Source: Sandaracinaceae bacterium (GTDB lineage: Bacteria > Myxococcota_A > Polyangia > Polyangiales > Sandaracinaceae). Taken from it: a stretch of 64,000 bases of DNA. Below, piece by piece: positions 44,097-51,836 of the stretch (position 1 is its first letter; each line of letters begins with the position of its first letter). Location of the stretch: contig JACKEC010000014.1 of NCBI GenBank assembly GCA_020633195.1, forward strand, positions 992,001 through 1,056,000, written 5' to 3'. The notes under the pieces were generated by a model. The model did not search any database. It saw only the letters and a program-made list of their open reading frames with translations, and was not told the origin of the DNA. The translations under genes were made by a program, and so were the position numbers.

Positions 44097-45278
44097 ATGA
44101 GCTCGAGCCCCGGCACCTTGGTCCTCTTGCCGATGCTGCGCGCCGCCGTCCTGCCCGGGGGGCGGGTCGGCCTGACGGAGAAGTTCGTCGACGGCGTGCT
44201 CGAGATGCAGGCGCACTGGGGCGGCCCCGTCGACCTGGTCATGGAGCCCGTCGACCACGAGAGCCACAACCTCGACAACGTCGAGGTGGACCCCGCGGCG
44301 GCGCCCTACGGGATCACGGTGATGGACTTCACGTCGCCCGAGCTCGGCGCCCGGCTGCGGGGCGCGGCGGTCGTCCTCGGCGGCACCTCGGATCGGCAGA
44401 ACCACCTCGCCGACGTGTGCGCCGACGTCGACGTGCCGTGCGTCTACGGCACCGAGTACAGCCTCCTCACGCGGATGCAGATCACCCACGCGGAGACCGC
44501 GAACCCCGTCGTGCAGGTGCGCCGCTACGTGTGGCACTCGAACCAGGAGCTCAAGCAGCGGGCGGCCCTCCGGCGCGCGGCGGGCGTCCAATGCAACGGC
44601 ACCCCCACCTACGAGGCGTACCGAGGCTTCACCGCGAGCCCGATGCTCTTCTTCGACACCCGCGTCCGCCGCGACATGCTCGCGACCGAGGCGCAGCTCG
44701 AGCGCCGGCTCGCGCGGCTCCGCGAGGGTCGCCCGCTGCACCTGGCGTTCAGCGGCCGCCTCGATCCGATGAAGGGGCCGCAGCACCTGCCCGAGATCGC
44801 GGTGGAGCTGCGGCGGCGCGGCGTCCCCTTCCGCATGTCGATCTGCGGAGGCGGCAGCCTCGAGGGCGAGCTGAAGGCCGAGATCCGGAGGCAGCACCTC
44901 GAGGACGTCGTCGAGATGAAGGGCGTGCTCGACTTCAAGACGGAGCTGATCCCCTTCGTCCGCGACGACGTCGACGTGTTCGTGTGCACGCACGTCCAGG
45001 GCGACCCGTCGTGCACCTACCTCGAGACCGCCTCGTGCGGCGTGCCGATCCTCGGCTTCGACAACGAGGCGTGGGCGGGCATCGTGCGCCACCGGCCGGT
45101 CGGCTGGTCGGTGCCGATGCGCGACGCGAGCGCCACCGCCGAGCTCCTCGCCACCCTCGATCGCGACCGCGGCCGCATCGCCGACAAGGCCCGCGCGAGC
45201 CTCGCGCTGGCGCGCGAGCACACGTTCGAGGCGACCGTCTCGCGGCGGATGGACCACCTCCGCGACCTCACGCGGTAG
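44097..45278 (+). CDS. Glycosyltransferase, GT4-like
   Basis: 393 residues from the ATG at 44097. The C-terminal Rossmann domain is typical: LHLAFSGRLDPMKGPQHLPE, PFRMSICGGGSLEGELKAEI, VEMKGVLDFKTELIPFV and THVQGDPSCTYLETASCGVPILGF. The last of these holds the GT4 E-x7-E-like nucleotide-sugar contacts (DPSCTYLE...). The N-terminal domain is divergent. It probably adds one sugar of the repeat unit from a nucleotide sugar. It is the last gene of the plus-strand part of the polysaccharide operon; the convergent lipoprotein gene begins the unrelated block. Confidence 0.88.
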   Translation: MSSSPGTLVLLPMLRAAVLPGGRVGLTEKFVDGVLEMQAHWGGPVDLVMEPVDHESHNLDNVEVDPAAAPYGITVMDFTSPELGARLRGAAVVLGGTSDRQNHLADVCADVDVPCVYGTEYSLLTRMQITHAETANPVVQVRRYVWHSNQELKQRAALRRAAGVQCNGTPTYEAYRGFTASPMLFFDTRVRRDMLATEAQLERRLARLREGRPLHLAFSGRLDPMKGPQHLPEIAVELRRRGVPFRMSICGGGSLEGELKAEIRRQHLEDVVEMKGVLDFKTELIPFVRDDVDVFVCTHVQGDPSCTYLETASCGVPILGFDNEAWAGIVRHRPVGWSVPMRDASATAELLATLDRDRGRIADKARASLALAREHTFEATVSRRMDHLRDLTR

Positions 45279-45292
45279 CGCCGGCTCGCCCG

Positions 45293-46648
45293 TCAGCCGC
45301 CGCGTACGCGGTACGCCTGCACGCGCACCGCGCCGGAGCCGCGGCGTGGCCACGCGACGAACACACGGGCGCCGTCGGTTCCGACGCTGCAGCCGTAGGC
45401 GCCCTCCTCGACGATCACCGGCGCGCCGACCACCTCGCCGTCGGGCCCGAGCAGGCGCAGCAGGACGCCAGGCCCCGTCCCCCCCGCGGCGTCGGTGTAG
45501 TTCGCACACGCCGCGACGAGGTCGTGCACGTCGAGGCCCGCGGCGCCGTTGATCTCCTCTTGGCCCCAGGCGCTCGGGAGGCTCGCCGGCCACGGGTGGC
45601 GGGCGAGCGTCCCCGTGAACGCGTCCACCTCGACCACCGCGCCGCGCACGCCATCTTGCGGGCCCTGCACCAGGACCGCGCGGTCGCGCAGCCGGGTCGC
45701 GCGGGCGGTGAGCGTCCCGGGGGCGGACTCGAGCGTCACGGGCTCGAGCTCCTGCAGCGGTCGGGCGACCGGCACCTCGATGACGTAGGTGCGCAGGGTC
45801 GCGCCCTCCCCGACGAAGCCCACGGCTCGGCTCTTGAGCCCCACCACGCCGACGGGCGTCGGACGCATGCGCAGGTCGTCGCCCTCGACCGCCGTCACCG
45901 CCGCCACCTCGTCGAGGCGCGGGTCGAGCTCGACGACCTCCACCGCCCCCAAGCCGCGCCGCCCCCGCGATCGGCGAAGCGCGATCCACCGATAGTGGTG
46001 GTAGACGAACGCGACGCCGTAGATGGTCCCGCGGTCCACCCAGTCGACGGCGCGCACGCCCCGCCGGTCGAGCAGACCGACGAGGTTCTCGCCGGGCAGC
46101 TCGCCGGGGAGGACGGCGAAGAAGCGCCCCGCGGCCCACTCGAACCCGAGGTCCTCGCCGGTCGCGGCCCGCTGGGCGAGGTCGCGCACGGGGCCGACGC
46201 GGGCGCCGTCCCGATCGAGCTGTTGGAACGCGCTCGCCTCGCGAGGATAGAGGACGCCCCATCCGTCGCCGTTCCACTCGATCGCCGGGATCCCCCAGGG
46301 CGCGTCCGCGAAGGGGATGTCCACGGGCGCACCCACCGGCTCGCAGCACGGCTCGTCGGGATCGAGATCGGGGCGGTCACCCCAGCCGGCGGCCTCGGGA
46401 TCGTCGCTCGGCCGCGCGTCGGGGCCCGGGTCCTCGAAGGACTCGGGGGGCAGCGGCGTCTCGCCGTCGGAGCCGCCGTCGCGACGAGCCGGAGGCGTCG
46501 ATCCCCCGTCGCGGCGAGGCGGCTCGACGGATCCGCCGTCGCGGCGGCTCGCGTCGTCGCGCGCGGTCGGCCCGCCGCCCTCGCCCTCGTGCCGCCGGTA
46601 GCATCCGACGAGCACGATCGCGATCCCAAGCGAGACGAGCCAGCGCAC
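45293..46648 (-). CDS. Lipoprotein with basic/acidic linker and beta-repeat domain
   Basis: 451 residues from a GTG at 46648. Lipobox VLVGC (C16) is followed by about 85 residues of Arg/Asp/Gly/Pro low complexity with repeated RRDGGS units. Then comes a C-terminal beta-rich domain (for example IPAIEWNGDGWGVLYPREASAF, GFEWAAGRFFAVLPGE, RVFVAWPRRGSG) suggestive of a propeller. Four internal Cys including EPCC and YGCSVG are present. It resembles the 31339 lipoprotein in design but not in sequence. TAGGAC lies 6 nt upstream of the GTG. Function unknown. Confidence 0.78.
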   Translation of the reverse strand: MRWLVSLGIAIVLVGCYRRHEGEGGGPTARDDASRRDGGSVEPPRRDGGSTPPARRDGGSDGETPLPPESFEDPGPDARPSDDPEAAGWGDRPDLDPDEPCCEPVGAPVDIPFADAPWGIPAIEWNGDGWGVLYPREASAFQQLDRDGARVGPVRDLAQRAATGEDLGFEWAAGRFFAVLPGELPGENLVGLLDRRGVRAVDWVDRGTIYGVAFVYHHYRWIALRRSRGRRGLGAVEVVELDPRLDEVAAVTAVEGDDLRMRPTPVGVVGLKSRAVGFVGEGATLRTYVIEVPVARPLQELEPVTLESAPGTLTARATRLRDRAVLVQGPQDGVRGAVVEVDAFTGTLARHPWPASLPSAWGQEEINGAAGLDVHDLVAACANYTDAAGGTGPGVLLRLLGPDGEVVGAPVIVEEGAYGCSVGTDGARVFVAWPRRGSGAVRVQAYRVRGG

Positions 46649-46754
46649 CCCATCGTCCTACCCCCGGCGACGCGTGGCGATCGACCCAAGAACCCGTCGC
46701 ACGGGCCGAAAGATTGGTCGCGGCCGGCCGATGACCGCGCGGGACGGCGAGGGC

Positions 46755-46760
46755 TATCTT
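46755..46760 (+). promoter_or_regulatory. -10 element TATCTT of dinB
   Basis: Ends 6 nt before the GTG at 46767; ATGACC 18 nt upstream may be the -35. It places transcription start at the GTG and so decides the dinB start. Confidence 0.5.
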
Positions 46761-46766
46761 CCGGGC

Positions 46767-47945
46767 GTGCGCCAGATCCTCCACATCGACATGGACGCGT
46801 TCTTCGCGTCGGTCGAGCAGCGCGACGACCCATCCCTGCGCGGCAAGCCCGTGCTCGTGGGCGGCGGCGAGCGGCGCGGGGTGGTCGCGGCGGCGTCCTA
46901 CGAGGCGCGCCCGTTCGGGGTGCGCTCGGCCATGCCGATGGCGCAGGCGCTCCGGCTCTGCCCGCAGGCGATCGTCGTCGCGCCGAAGCGCGGGCGCTAC
47001 GAGGAGGCGAGCGCGCGCGTGTTCGCGATCTTCGAGCGCTTCACCCCGCTCGTGGAGGGGCTCTCGCTCGACGAAGCGTTCCTCGACGTGACCGCCAGCC
47101 GCCGGCTGTTCGGGGACGGCGAGGCGATCGCACGCAAGATCAAGGCGGCGATCCGCGAGGAGACCCAGCTCGTCGCGTCGGCGGGCGTCGCGCCGTCGAA
47201 GTTCGTCGCGAAGATCGCGAGCGACCTGGGCAAACCGGACGGGCTCCTCGTGGTCCGCGAGGAGGACGTGGCCGACTTCCTCGCGCCGCTCCCGATCGAG
47301 CGGATGTGGGGCGTGGGCCCCAAGGCCGCCGACCGGCTCCATTCGCTGGGGCACGAGACGCTCGGGGATCTCGCGCGGGCGGACGAGGCGTCGCTCGAGC
47401 GCGCCCTGGGGAGCTGGGGCGCGGAGGTCCGACGGCTCGCGCGGGGAATCGACGACAGAGAGGTCGTGCCCGATCGCGAGGCGAAGAGCGTCGGCGCCGA
47501 GGAGACCTACGACGAGGACCTGCGGACCCGCGCCGCGATCGAGCAGACCCTGCTCGCGCACGCGTCGCGCGTGGCCGCTCGCCTGCACCGCAACGGCCTT
47601 TGCGCGTCGCGGATCTCGGTGAAGCTCAAGCGCGCGGACTTCACCCTCCAGACCCGGCAGGTCAAGCTGCCCGAGCCCGTCGACGACGCCACGTCGATCT
47701 ACGAGGCGGCGCGCGAGCTCCTGGGTCGGTTCGACATCGCGGGCCAGCGCTTCCGCCTCACCGGGGTCAGCGCCAGCGACCTCCACCCCGGGCCGCCCCC
47801 ACCCACCCTCTTCGGCAACGAGGAGAAGGCGCGCCGCCGCGCGGTGGAGAGCGCGATGGGCGCGCTCAACGCGCGCTTCGGCGAGGGCGGCCTCACGCGG
47901 GCGGAGCTGCTCGTGACGCCGAGGCGGTCCGACCGCGAGGAGTGA
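46767..47945 (+). CDS. dinB: DNA polymerase IV (Y-family)
   Basis: 392 residues from the GTG at 46767, chosen over the ATG at 46731 because a TATCTT -10 box lies between them and the family begins just before this point (QILHIDMDAFFASVEQRDDP). Catalytic acidic residues are in IDMDAFF and LSLDEAFLDV. The fingers ASYEARPFGVRSAMPMAQAL, the little-finger/PAD domain and a short C-terminus without a clear beta-clamp motif are present. It does translesion and error-prone synthesis. No LexA-like box is recognised in the short upstream gap. Confidence 0.95.
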   Translation: MRQILHIDMDAFFASVEQRDDPSLRGKPVLVGGGERRGVVAAASYEARPFGVRSAMPMAQALRLCPQAIVVAPKRGRYEEASARVFAIFERFTPLVEGLSLDEAFLDVTASRRLFGDGEAIARKIKAAIREETQLVASAGVAPSKFVAKIASDLGKPDGLLVVREEDVADFLAPLPIERMWGVGPKAADRLHSLGHETLGDLARADEASLERALGSWGAEVRRLARGIDDREVVPDREAKSVGAEETYDEDLRTRAAIEQTLLAHASRVAARLHRNGLCASRISVKLKRADFTLQTRQVKLPEPVDDATSIYEAARELLGRFDIAGQRFRLTGVSASDLHPGPPPPTLFGNEEKARRRAVESAMGALNARFGEGGLTRAELLVTPRRSDREE

Positions 47946-47975
47946 CGGAGGTCGGCGCGGCGCGACAGCGGGCGC

Positions 47976-47981
47976 TATCCT
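47976..47981 (+). promoter_or_regulatory. -10 element TATCCT of the cupin gene
   Basis: Ends 7 nt before the ATG at 47989 with no SD; leaderless arrangement. Confidence 0.5.
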
Positions 47982-47988
47982 CGGCGCC

Positions 47989-48354
47989 ATGCCCTGGCGC
48001 CTCGTCGACACCCCCACCCGCATCCCCGTCCCCGGCGGCAAGCTCATCGAAGAGCTGTTCGGCCACGTGAACACGGGCACGTCCGCGTTCAGCCTCGCGC
48101 ACATGGTCGCCCCGCCCGGCTGGGGCGAGCCGGCGCAGCGGCCGGAGTTCGGTGAGCTGACCCTCATGGTCCGCGGCCGGATGCGCATCGAGGTCGGCGA
48201 CGCGGCCGAGCCGCTCGAGCTGTCGGCCGGGCAGGCGTTCTGGATCGACCCCGGCGAGCGCGTCCGTTACGCGAACCCCTACCCCGAGGAGTCCGAGTAC
48301 TTCGCGGTGTGCCTCCCCGCGTTCGCGCCGGACACCGCCCACCGCGAGGAGTGA
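47989..48354 (+). CDS. Cupin-domain protein
   Basis: 121 residues, a single small beta-barrel. The first cupin motif is weak (LAHMVAPPGWGEPAQRPEFGELTLMVRGRMRIEVG, with Glu but few His). The second is AGQAFWIDPGERVRYANPYPEESEYFAVCLPAF. With almost no metal-ligand His it may be non-metal or structural. Six bp separate its stop from the next gene, which has a GAGGAGG SD there, so the two form a small operon. Confidence 0.85.
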   Translation: MPWRLVDTPTRIPVPGGKLIEELFGHVNTGTSAFSLAHMVAPPGWGEPAQRPEFGELTLMVRGRMRIEVGDAAEPLELSAGQAFWIDPGERVRYANPYPEESEYFAVCLPAFAPDTAHREE

Positions 48355-48360
48355 GGAGGC

Positions 48361-48897
48361 GTGGCTCGAGGGATCCTCGCCGAGCACCGCCCGACCCTCG
48401 TCCGCGACGTGCGAGACGGCGCCACCGTCAAGGTGGTCGGGCACGTACGCAAGGCGGAGCGCGCGCTGCGGTCGCCGCTGACGGGGCGCGTCGGCGTCTA
48501 CTACGACGTGCTCGTGACCGGCGCCGGGATCCGGAGGATCCGGGAGCAGGAGGCCGTCGACTTCTACGTCGAGGACGAGACGGGCCGCGCGCTCGTGCTC
48601 ACCGAGGACCTCCAGGTCGCGGTCGTCCGCGACCTCGACGAGAAGATCGGCTGGCTGCCCGATGCCGGCCTCCGCGCGTTCCTCGCCGCGCACGGCGCCG
48701 TGCGCGGCTATGAGCGGGCCAAGGAGGGCACGCTCGAGCTCGACGAGCGGATCGCGGTCGTCGGCCGCGCGAGCTGGGTGCCCGACGACGGCGCCAACCT
48801 CCCTGTGGGCTACCGCGAGCGCCCGCAAATTCTCTTGCTCGGTGCGCCGTCGGACCAGCCGCTCGTCGTCAGCGACGATCCGAGCACCTTCAGGTAG
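48361..48897 (+). CDS. GIDE-like domain protein of unknown function
   Basis: 178 residues from a GTG at 48361 with GAGGAGG directly upstream. The core VYYDVLVTGAGIRRIREQEAVDFYVEDETGRALV...KEGTLELDERIAVVGRA resembles the beta-sandwich GIDE domain. That domain is found in the mitochondrial E3 ligase MULAN and in many stand-alone bacterial proteins. There is no RING domain and no membrane helix. Coupled to the cupin gene. The functional call is weak; the domain call is moderately sure. Confidence 0.65.
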   Translation: MARGILAEHRPTLVRDVRDGATVKVVGHVRKAERALRSPLTGRVGVYYDVLVTGAGIRRIREQEAVDFYVEDETGRALVLTEDLQVAVVRDLDEKIGWLPDAGLRAFLAAHGAVRGYERAKEGTLELDERIAVVGRASWVPDDGANLPVGYRERPQILLLGAPSDQPLVVSDDPSTFR

Positions 48898-48905
48898 CTC
48901 GTGTG

Positions 48906-48911
48906 TACGCT
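48906..48911 (+). promoter_or_regulatory. -10 element TACGCT of the 48919 lipoprotein gene
   Basis: TANNNT ending 7 nt before the ATG; no SD. It supports ATG 48919 over a GTG at 48901. Confidence 0.45.
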
Positions 48912-48918
48912 AGCGCCC

Positions 48919-49923
48919 ATGCGGATCCTCGCGTCCGGTTCGATCTTGTTGGCGCTATGTCTGGCGTGCGCGCTCCCGGCCCCCGACGACGACGTCGCGC
49001 CCGAGCCTACCGAGGCGACGGAGCCCGAGCCCTCACTGGACCCGGCGCCGAGCGGCCTCACGCCGACCGACTCGGCGTTGACCGTCGATCGGTGCGTGCG
49101 CACGGCGTGGTCCTACTACGGCTGCGAGGCGTCGTTCCCCGTGCAGGGCCGGACCTGGATCGCGTGGGCCTGCCGCACCGCGGGCCAGCGTCCGGGCGGA
49201 GACCTCGGCGCGGTAAGCGACTCGGACGAGCTCGGCGGCGCGGGCCTCGACGACGAGCTCGGGCAGCTCCGCGGCGAGGCGCCGGCCGCGCGGCCGGCCG
49301 ACGAGCAGGACCGCTACCGCGCCACCGTGTGCGCGCGGTGGGCCGACTACCGCATCCGCGGCGTCGGCGGCGCGGTCGAGCGCGAGGCGGGGCTCGCGGC
49401 CCTGCAGGAGATCTGCGACGGCGGCGACCGCGTCGCGTGCGCCCACCTCGCCGAGATCCTGCAGTACACGGACATGGACCGCGCCCGCGCCCTCACCGCG
49501 CGCGCGTGCGACGACCCCGAGCGCAGCCCGATGGTCCTCTGCGACGACCTGCGCAACGCGACCTCGGGGGGCCTCGAGCGCTACGACTTCACGCTGACCA
49601 CGGCCACGGGGATCGAGGGGCTCGCGCCCGGCGCGGCGTGCAGCGCGTGGGTGCTCCGGAGCCGTCCGCGCAGCGACCCGCGCCTCGTCAGCGACGGCCG
49701 CTGCTCGACGCGCGTCGCGTGCGGCGACCGCGTCTTCTACGGGCTGCACGGCAGCGTGTGCCCCTGCCGCTTCGACGGGCGCGACGTCGTCGCGGGCGAG
49801 GACATGACGACCGGGGAGGACGGCGACCCGGCCGTGTCGATCGACTCGGCGGCGGGCCGGTTCGTCGTCCGCGACGACGCGTCCGGAGAGCTCGGCGCCT
49901 TCGAGCTGCGCGCCGGCCCGTAG
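48919..49923 (+). CDS. Cys-containing lipoprotein, unknown function
   Basis: 334 residues. Signal peptide MRILASGSILLALCLACA has a lipobox at LAC (C17), then a Pro/Glu/Asp linker to about 50. The mature part has paired Cys (DRCVRTAWSYYGCEASF, WACRTAG, TVCARWADY, EICDGGDRVACAHLAEIL, ARACDDPERSPMVLCDDL). The EIC..VACAHLAEIL segment looks like a single Sel1/TPR-like hairpin locked by disulfides. A beta-rich C-terminal domain follows. It converges on the 50711 lipoprotein gene with 8 bp between the stops. Confidence 0.78.
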   Translation: MRILASGSILLALCLACALPAPDDDVAPEPTEATEPEPSLDPAPSGLTPTDSALTVDRCVRTAWSYYGCEASFPVQGRTWIAWACRTAGQRPGGDLGAVSDSDELGGAGLDDELGQLRGEAPAARPADEQDRYRATVCARWADYRIRGVGGAVEREAGLAALQEICDGGDRVACAHLAEILQYTDMDRARALTARACDDPERSPMVLCDDLRNATSGGLERYDFTLTTATGIEGLAPGAACSAWVLRSRPRSDPRLVSDGRCSTRVACGDRVFYGLHGSVCPCRFDGRDVVAGEDMTTGEDGDPAVSIDSAAGRFVVRDDASGELGAFELRAGP

Positions 49924-49931
49924 TCGTCAGG

Positions 49932-50711
49932 TCACGTCGGCGGGTTGCAGAGGAAGCGCCGGACCGTGAGCCCGATCTCCATCCACTGCGCCGGGGGCAT
50001 GTCGCAGCCCTCGAAGCTCGTCAGGTCGTCGTCGCCGTAGCACTCGTAGTTGTACGGGGCCCAGGTGCAGGTGGGCGCCACGCGCGAGCCGTCGGGGGGC
50101 AGCCAGTAGACGTGGTCGAGGTAGTCGTCGATGCCGCCGGGGCCTCGGAAGATGATCCAGCTGCCCTGACCGTCGCCCGGTGGACCGACCAGCGACGAGA
50201 CGCCGAACTCGCAGCAGTCGCCGTCGGGGGCGCACGCCTCGAACGAGCCGACGGCGTCGGCCTGCCGGGTCATGCAGCCCTCGAACGCGGCGGTGAGCTG
50301 CGCCGCGGAGGTCGTGTGGTCGTACTCCGCGCAGGCCGTCGCGAGCTCCGGCGCCGCGACCTGGAGCGCGGCCCGGACGTGCGCGGCCGGCGCGTGAGTC
50401 TGCGGGCCGACGCGCGGGCCACAGCGACCTCCCGCGGGCGCGGGCGTCGGCGCGGCGGGCGCGGGCGCGACGGGCGTCGGGGCCATGGGCGCGGGCGCGG
50501 AGACCGCCGGCGTCGCGGCCGGGGTCGCGCTCTCACACACGCAGGGGCCGTAGGCGCCGTCTCCGCCACAGACCTGCGCGCCGGTGCGACCGTCCGGGCA
50601 CGCGCAGCTCGCGCTCGCCCCCGGCGTGCAGGCGGGGGGCGCGGACTCGCCGCCGCACGAAGCGAAGCACGTGAGCGCGGCGACGACGCCGACCAGTCGC
50701 GGAGCGATCAT
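49932..50711 (-). CDS. Cys-rich lipoprotein with Ala/Pro linker
   Basis: 259 residues from the ATG at 50711. Lipobox FASC (C19). A short Cys knot (PACTPGASASCACPDGRTG then GPCVC) is followed by an Ala-Pro repeat linker (about 65-95). The C-terminal domain has at least eight Cys (ATACAEYD, EGCMTR, EACAPDGDCCEFG, PTCTWAPYNYECYG, EGCDMPP, RFLCNPPT). The first knot matches the short 'CxCPDGxxGxQxC' units common in myxobacterial surface proteins. Function unknown. Confidence 0.78.
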   Translation of the reverse strand: MIAPRLVGVVAALTCFASCGGESAPPACTPGASASCACPDGRTGAQVCGGDGAYGPCVCESATPAATPAVSAPAPMAPTPVAPAPAAPTPAPAGGRCGPRVGPQTHAPAAHVRAALQVAAPELATACAEYDHTTSAAQLTAAFEGCMTRQADAVGSFEACAPDGDCCEFGVSSLVGPPGDGQGSWIIFRGPGGIDDYLDHVYWLPPDGSRVAPTCTWAPYNYECYGDDDLTSFEGCDMPPAQWMEIGLTVRRFLCNPPT

Positions 50712-50717
50712 CGCGGC

Positions 50718-50723
50718 ATCGTA
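50718..50723 (-). promoter_or_regulatory. -10 element TACGAT of the 50711 lipoprotein gene
   Basis: Minus-strand TANNNT ending 6 nt before the ATG at 50711; no SD. Confidence 0.5.
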
Positions 50724-50803
50724 CCCGATCCGCGCAGCCCCCCCGGCCGGTGGCGACGGGTCTCGATGAGCGGCCCATCGATCACGACCACGGCGGCCGT
50801 GTA

Positions 50804-51709
50804 CTAGAACACCCCGAGCGACAGGAGGAGCGTCGGGAAGAGTGGCTGCCCGTTCGCCGACGTGCGGGTCACCGCCATCACCTGGGCGAAGTCGCCGAAG
50901 GGCACATCGGGATCGGCGGTGACCATCACGCGATCCTCGTCCGGGTACTCCCTCGCGATCTGCTCCAGACAGGCCGTGAGCCCCGTCAGGTCGTGGGCAC
51001 CATCGACTCGCGGCACGGTCGGAGACCGCTCGCTGGTCGTTACCTCGCATCCTGGCGCGACCCTCCCGGCGACGCTCGTGACCCAGACCCCGTCGCCGCC
51101 GACGCGCAGGACCAGGTGTAGCGTGGAGTCCTCCTCCTCGTCGGGCGAGGGATCGCGCGGGGCCGCGGGCGCCTCCCCCGTCGCATCGCTCACCGCGCCG
51201 CCCGCGAGCACGTCGGCGAGCGCCCCCGGTCCGTCGGGGGCTCCGATGATCTCGTTGCGGGCGTTCGGGAGCCAAATGGGGATCACGACGAGGTCCTCGC
51301 CGACCCGGGCCACGAACCCGAGGCTCGTCCGGCCCGCGTTGCCCAGCGTGTAGACCGCCTGCCCCACCGTCGCGAACGGCACGTCGGGGTGGACCGCGAC
51401 GGTGGGCGCCCAGTCGGCGGGCATCGCCGCGACACGGTCGCGGAGGGCCGGGATCGAGAGCGGGCCGGATCGATCCTCCGCCCGGACGCGCCCGTCGACG
51501 AGGGCGGCGACGGCCGGTCCGTCGCTCAGCTCGATCGCGGTCCGCGTGATGACCAGCGGCTCTCCCTGCAGAGCGACGACCGGGCTCCGCGGCACCGTCG
51601 GCACCGCGAGCCTCGGAGCCGGCGGCGCCTCGGGCGGAGGCGTGCTGACGGGCGAGACCTCGCCGCAGGCGAGGAGCGAGAGGGCGAGGAGAGCGATGAG
51701 GAGACGCAT
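50804..51709 (-). CDS. Lipoprotein with two ExbD/TolR-like periplasmic domains
   Basis: 301 residues. Lipobox SLLAC (C15) is followed by a Pro-rich linker. Two copies of a beta-alpha unit then follow. The first has PTVAVHPDVPFATVGQAVYTLGNAG and the second DRVMVTADPDVPFGDFAQVMAVTRTSAN with LFPTLLLSLG. The D-x-DVPFxxxxxVM pattern and the terminal hydrophobic strand are those of the ExbD/TolR periplasmic domain. The membrane helix with the proton-relay Asp is missing, replaced by a lipid anchor, so it cannot act as a proton-driven stator itself. It may bind the same partners or cell wall. Separated from the pLGIC-like gene by two short repeats. Confidence 0.72.
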   Translation of the reverse strand: MRLLIALLALSLLACGEVSPVSTPPPEAPPAPRLAVPTVPRSPVVALQGEPLVITRTAIELSDGPAVAALVDGRVRAEDRSGPLSIPALRDRVAAMPADWAPTVAVHPDVPFATVGQAVYTLGNAGRTSLGFVARVGEDLVVIPIWLPNARNEIIGAPDGPGALADVLAGGAVSDATGEAPAAPRDPSPDEEEDSTLHLVLRVGGDGVWVTSVAGRVAPGCEVTTSERSPTVPRVDGAHDLTGLTACLEQIAREYPDEDRVMVTADPDVPFGDFAQVMAVTRTSANGQPLFPTLLLSLGVF

Positions 51710-51715
51710 TGGCGG

Positions 51716-51721
51716 ACCCTA
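51716..51721 (-). promoter_or_regulatory. -10 element TAGGGT of the ExbD-like lipoprotein gene
   Basis: Minus-strand TANNNT ending 6 nt before the ATG at 51709; no SD. Confidence 0.5.
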
Positions 51722-51759
51722 CCCCTCCACGGCCAGAGGCGCCGGACGGGACTCGAGAT

Positions 51760-51830
51760 GACGACGAGATGAGCTCCGTCCCTGGTCTTCTCGGAGGCTC
51801 CAAAAAGACAACATGATGAACTCCGTCCCC
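51760..51830 (-). repeat. Two GGGACGG-headed 24-bp repeats
   Basis: Copies at 51807-51830 and 51760-51783 (19 of 24 identical). On the minus strand they read GGGGACGGAGTTCATC... and AGGGACGGAGCTCATC.... They share the GGGACGG head with the repeats at 31379 and 53159, and resemble the GGGAC-type elements scattered in deltaproteobacterial genomes. Confidence 0.6.
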
Positions 51831-51836
51831 ATCCGA

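Noticed and set aside
44417..48070. A 1217-codon plus-strand frame spanning the GT4, lipoprotein and dinB genes
   Set aside because: It crosses several genes with recognisable motifs in other frames and is itself low-complexity. It is an artefact of GC content.
49932..51803. A 623-codon minus-strand frame joining the 50711 lipoprotein with upstream sequence
   Set aside because: The upstream half is antisense or out of frame to the ExbD-like lipoprotein gene. The lipobox start at 50711 with TACGAT 6 nt upstream defines the real gene.
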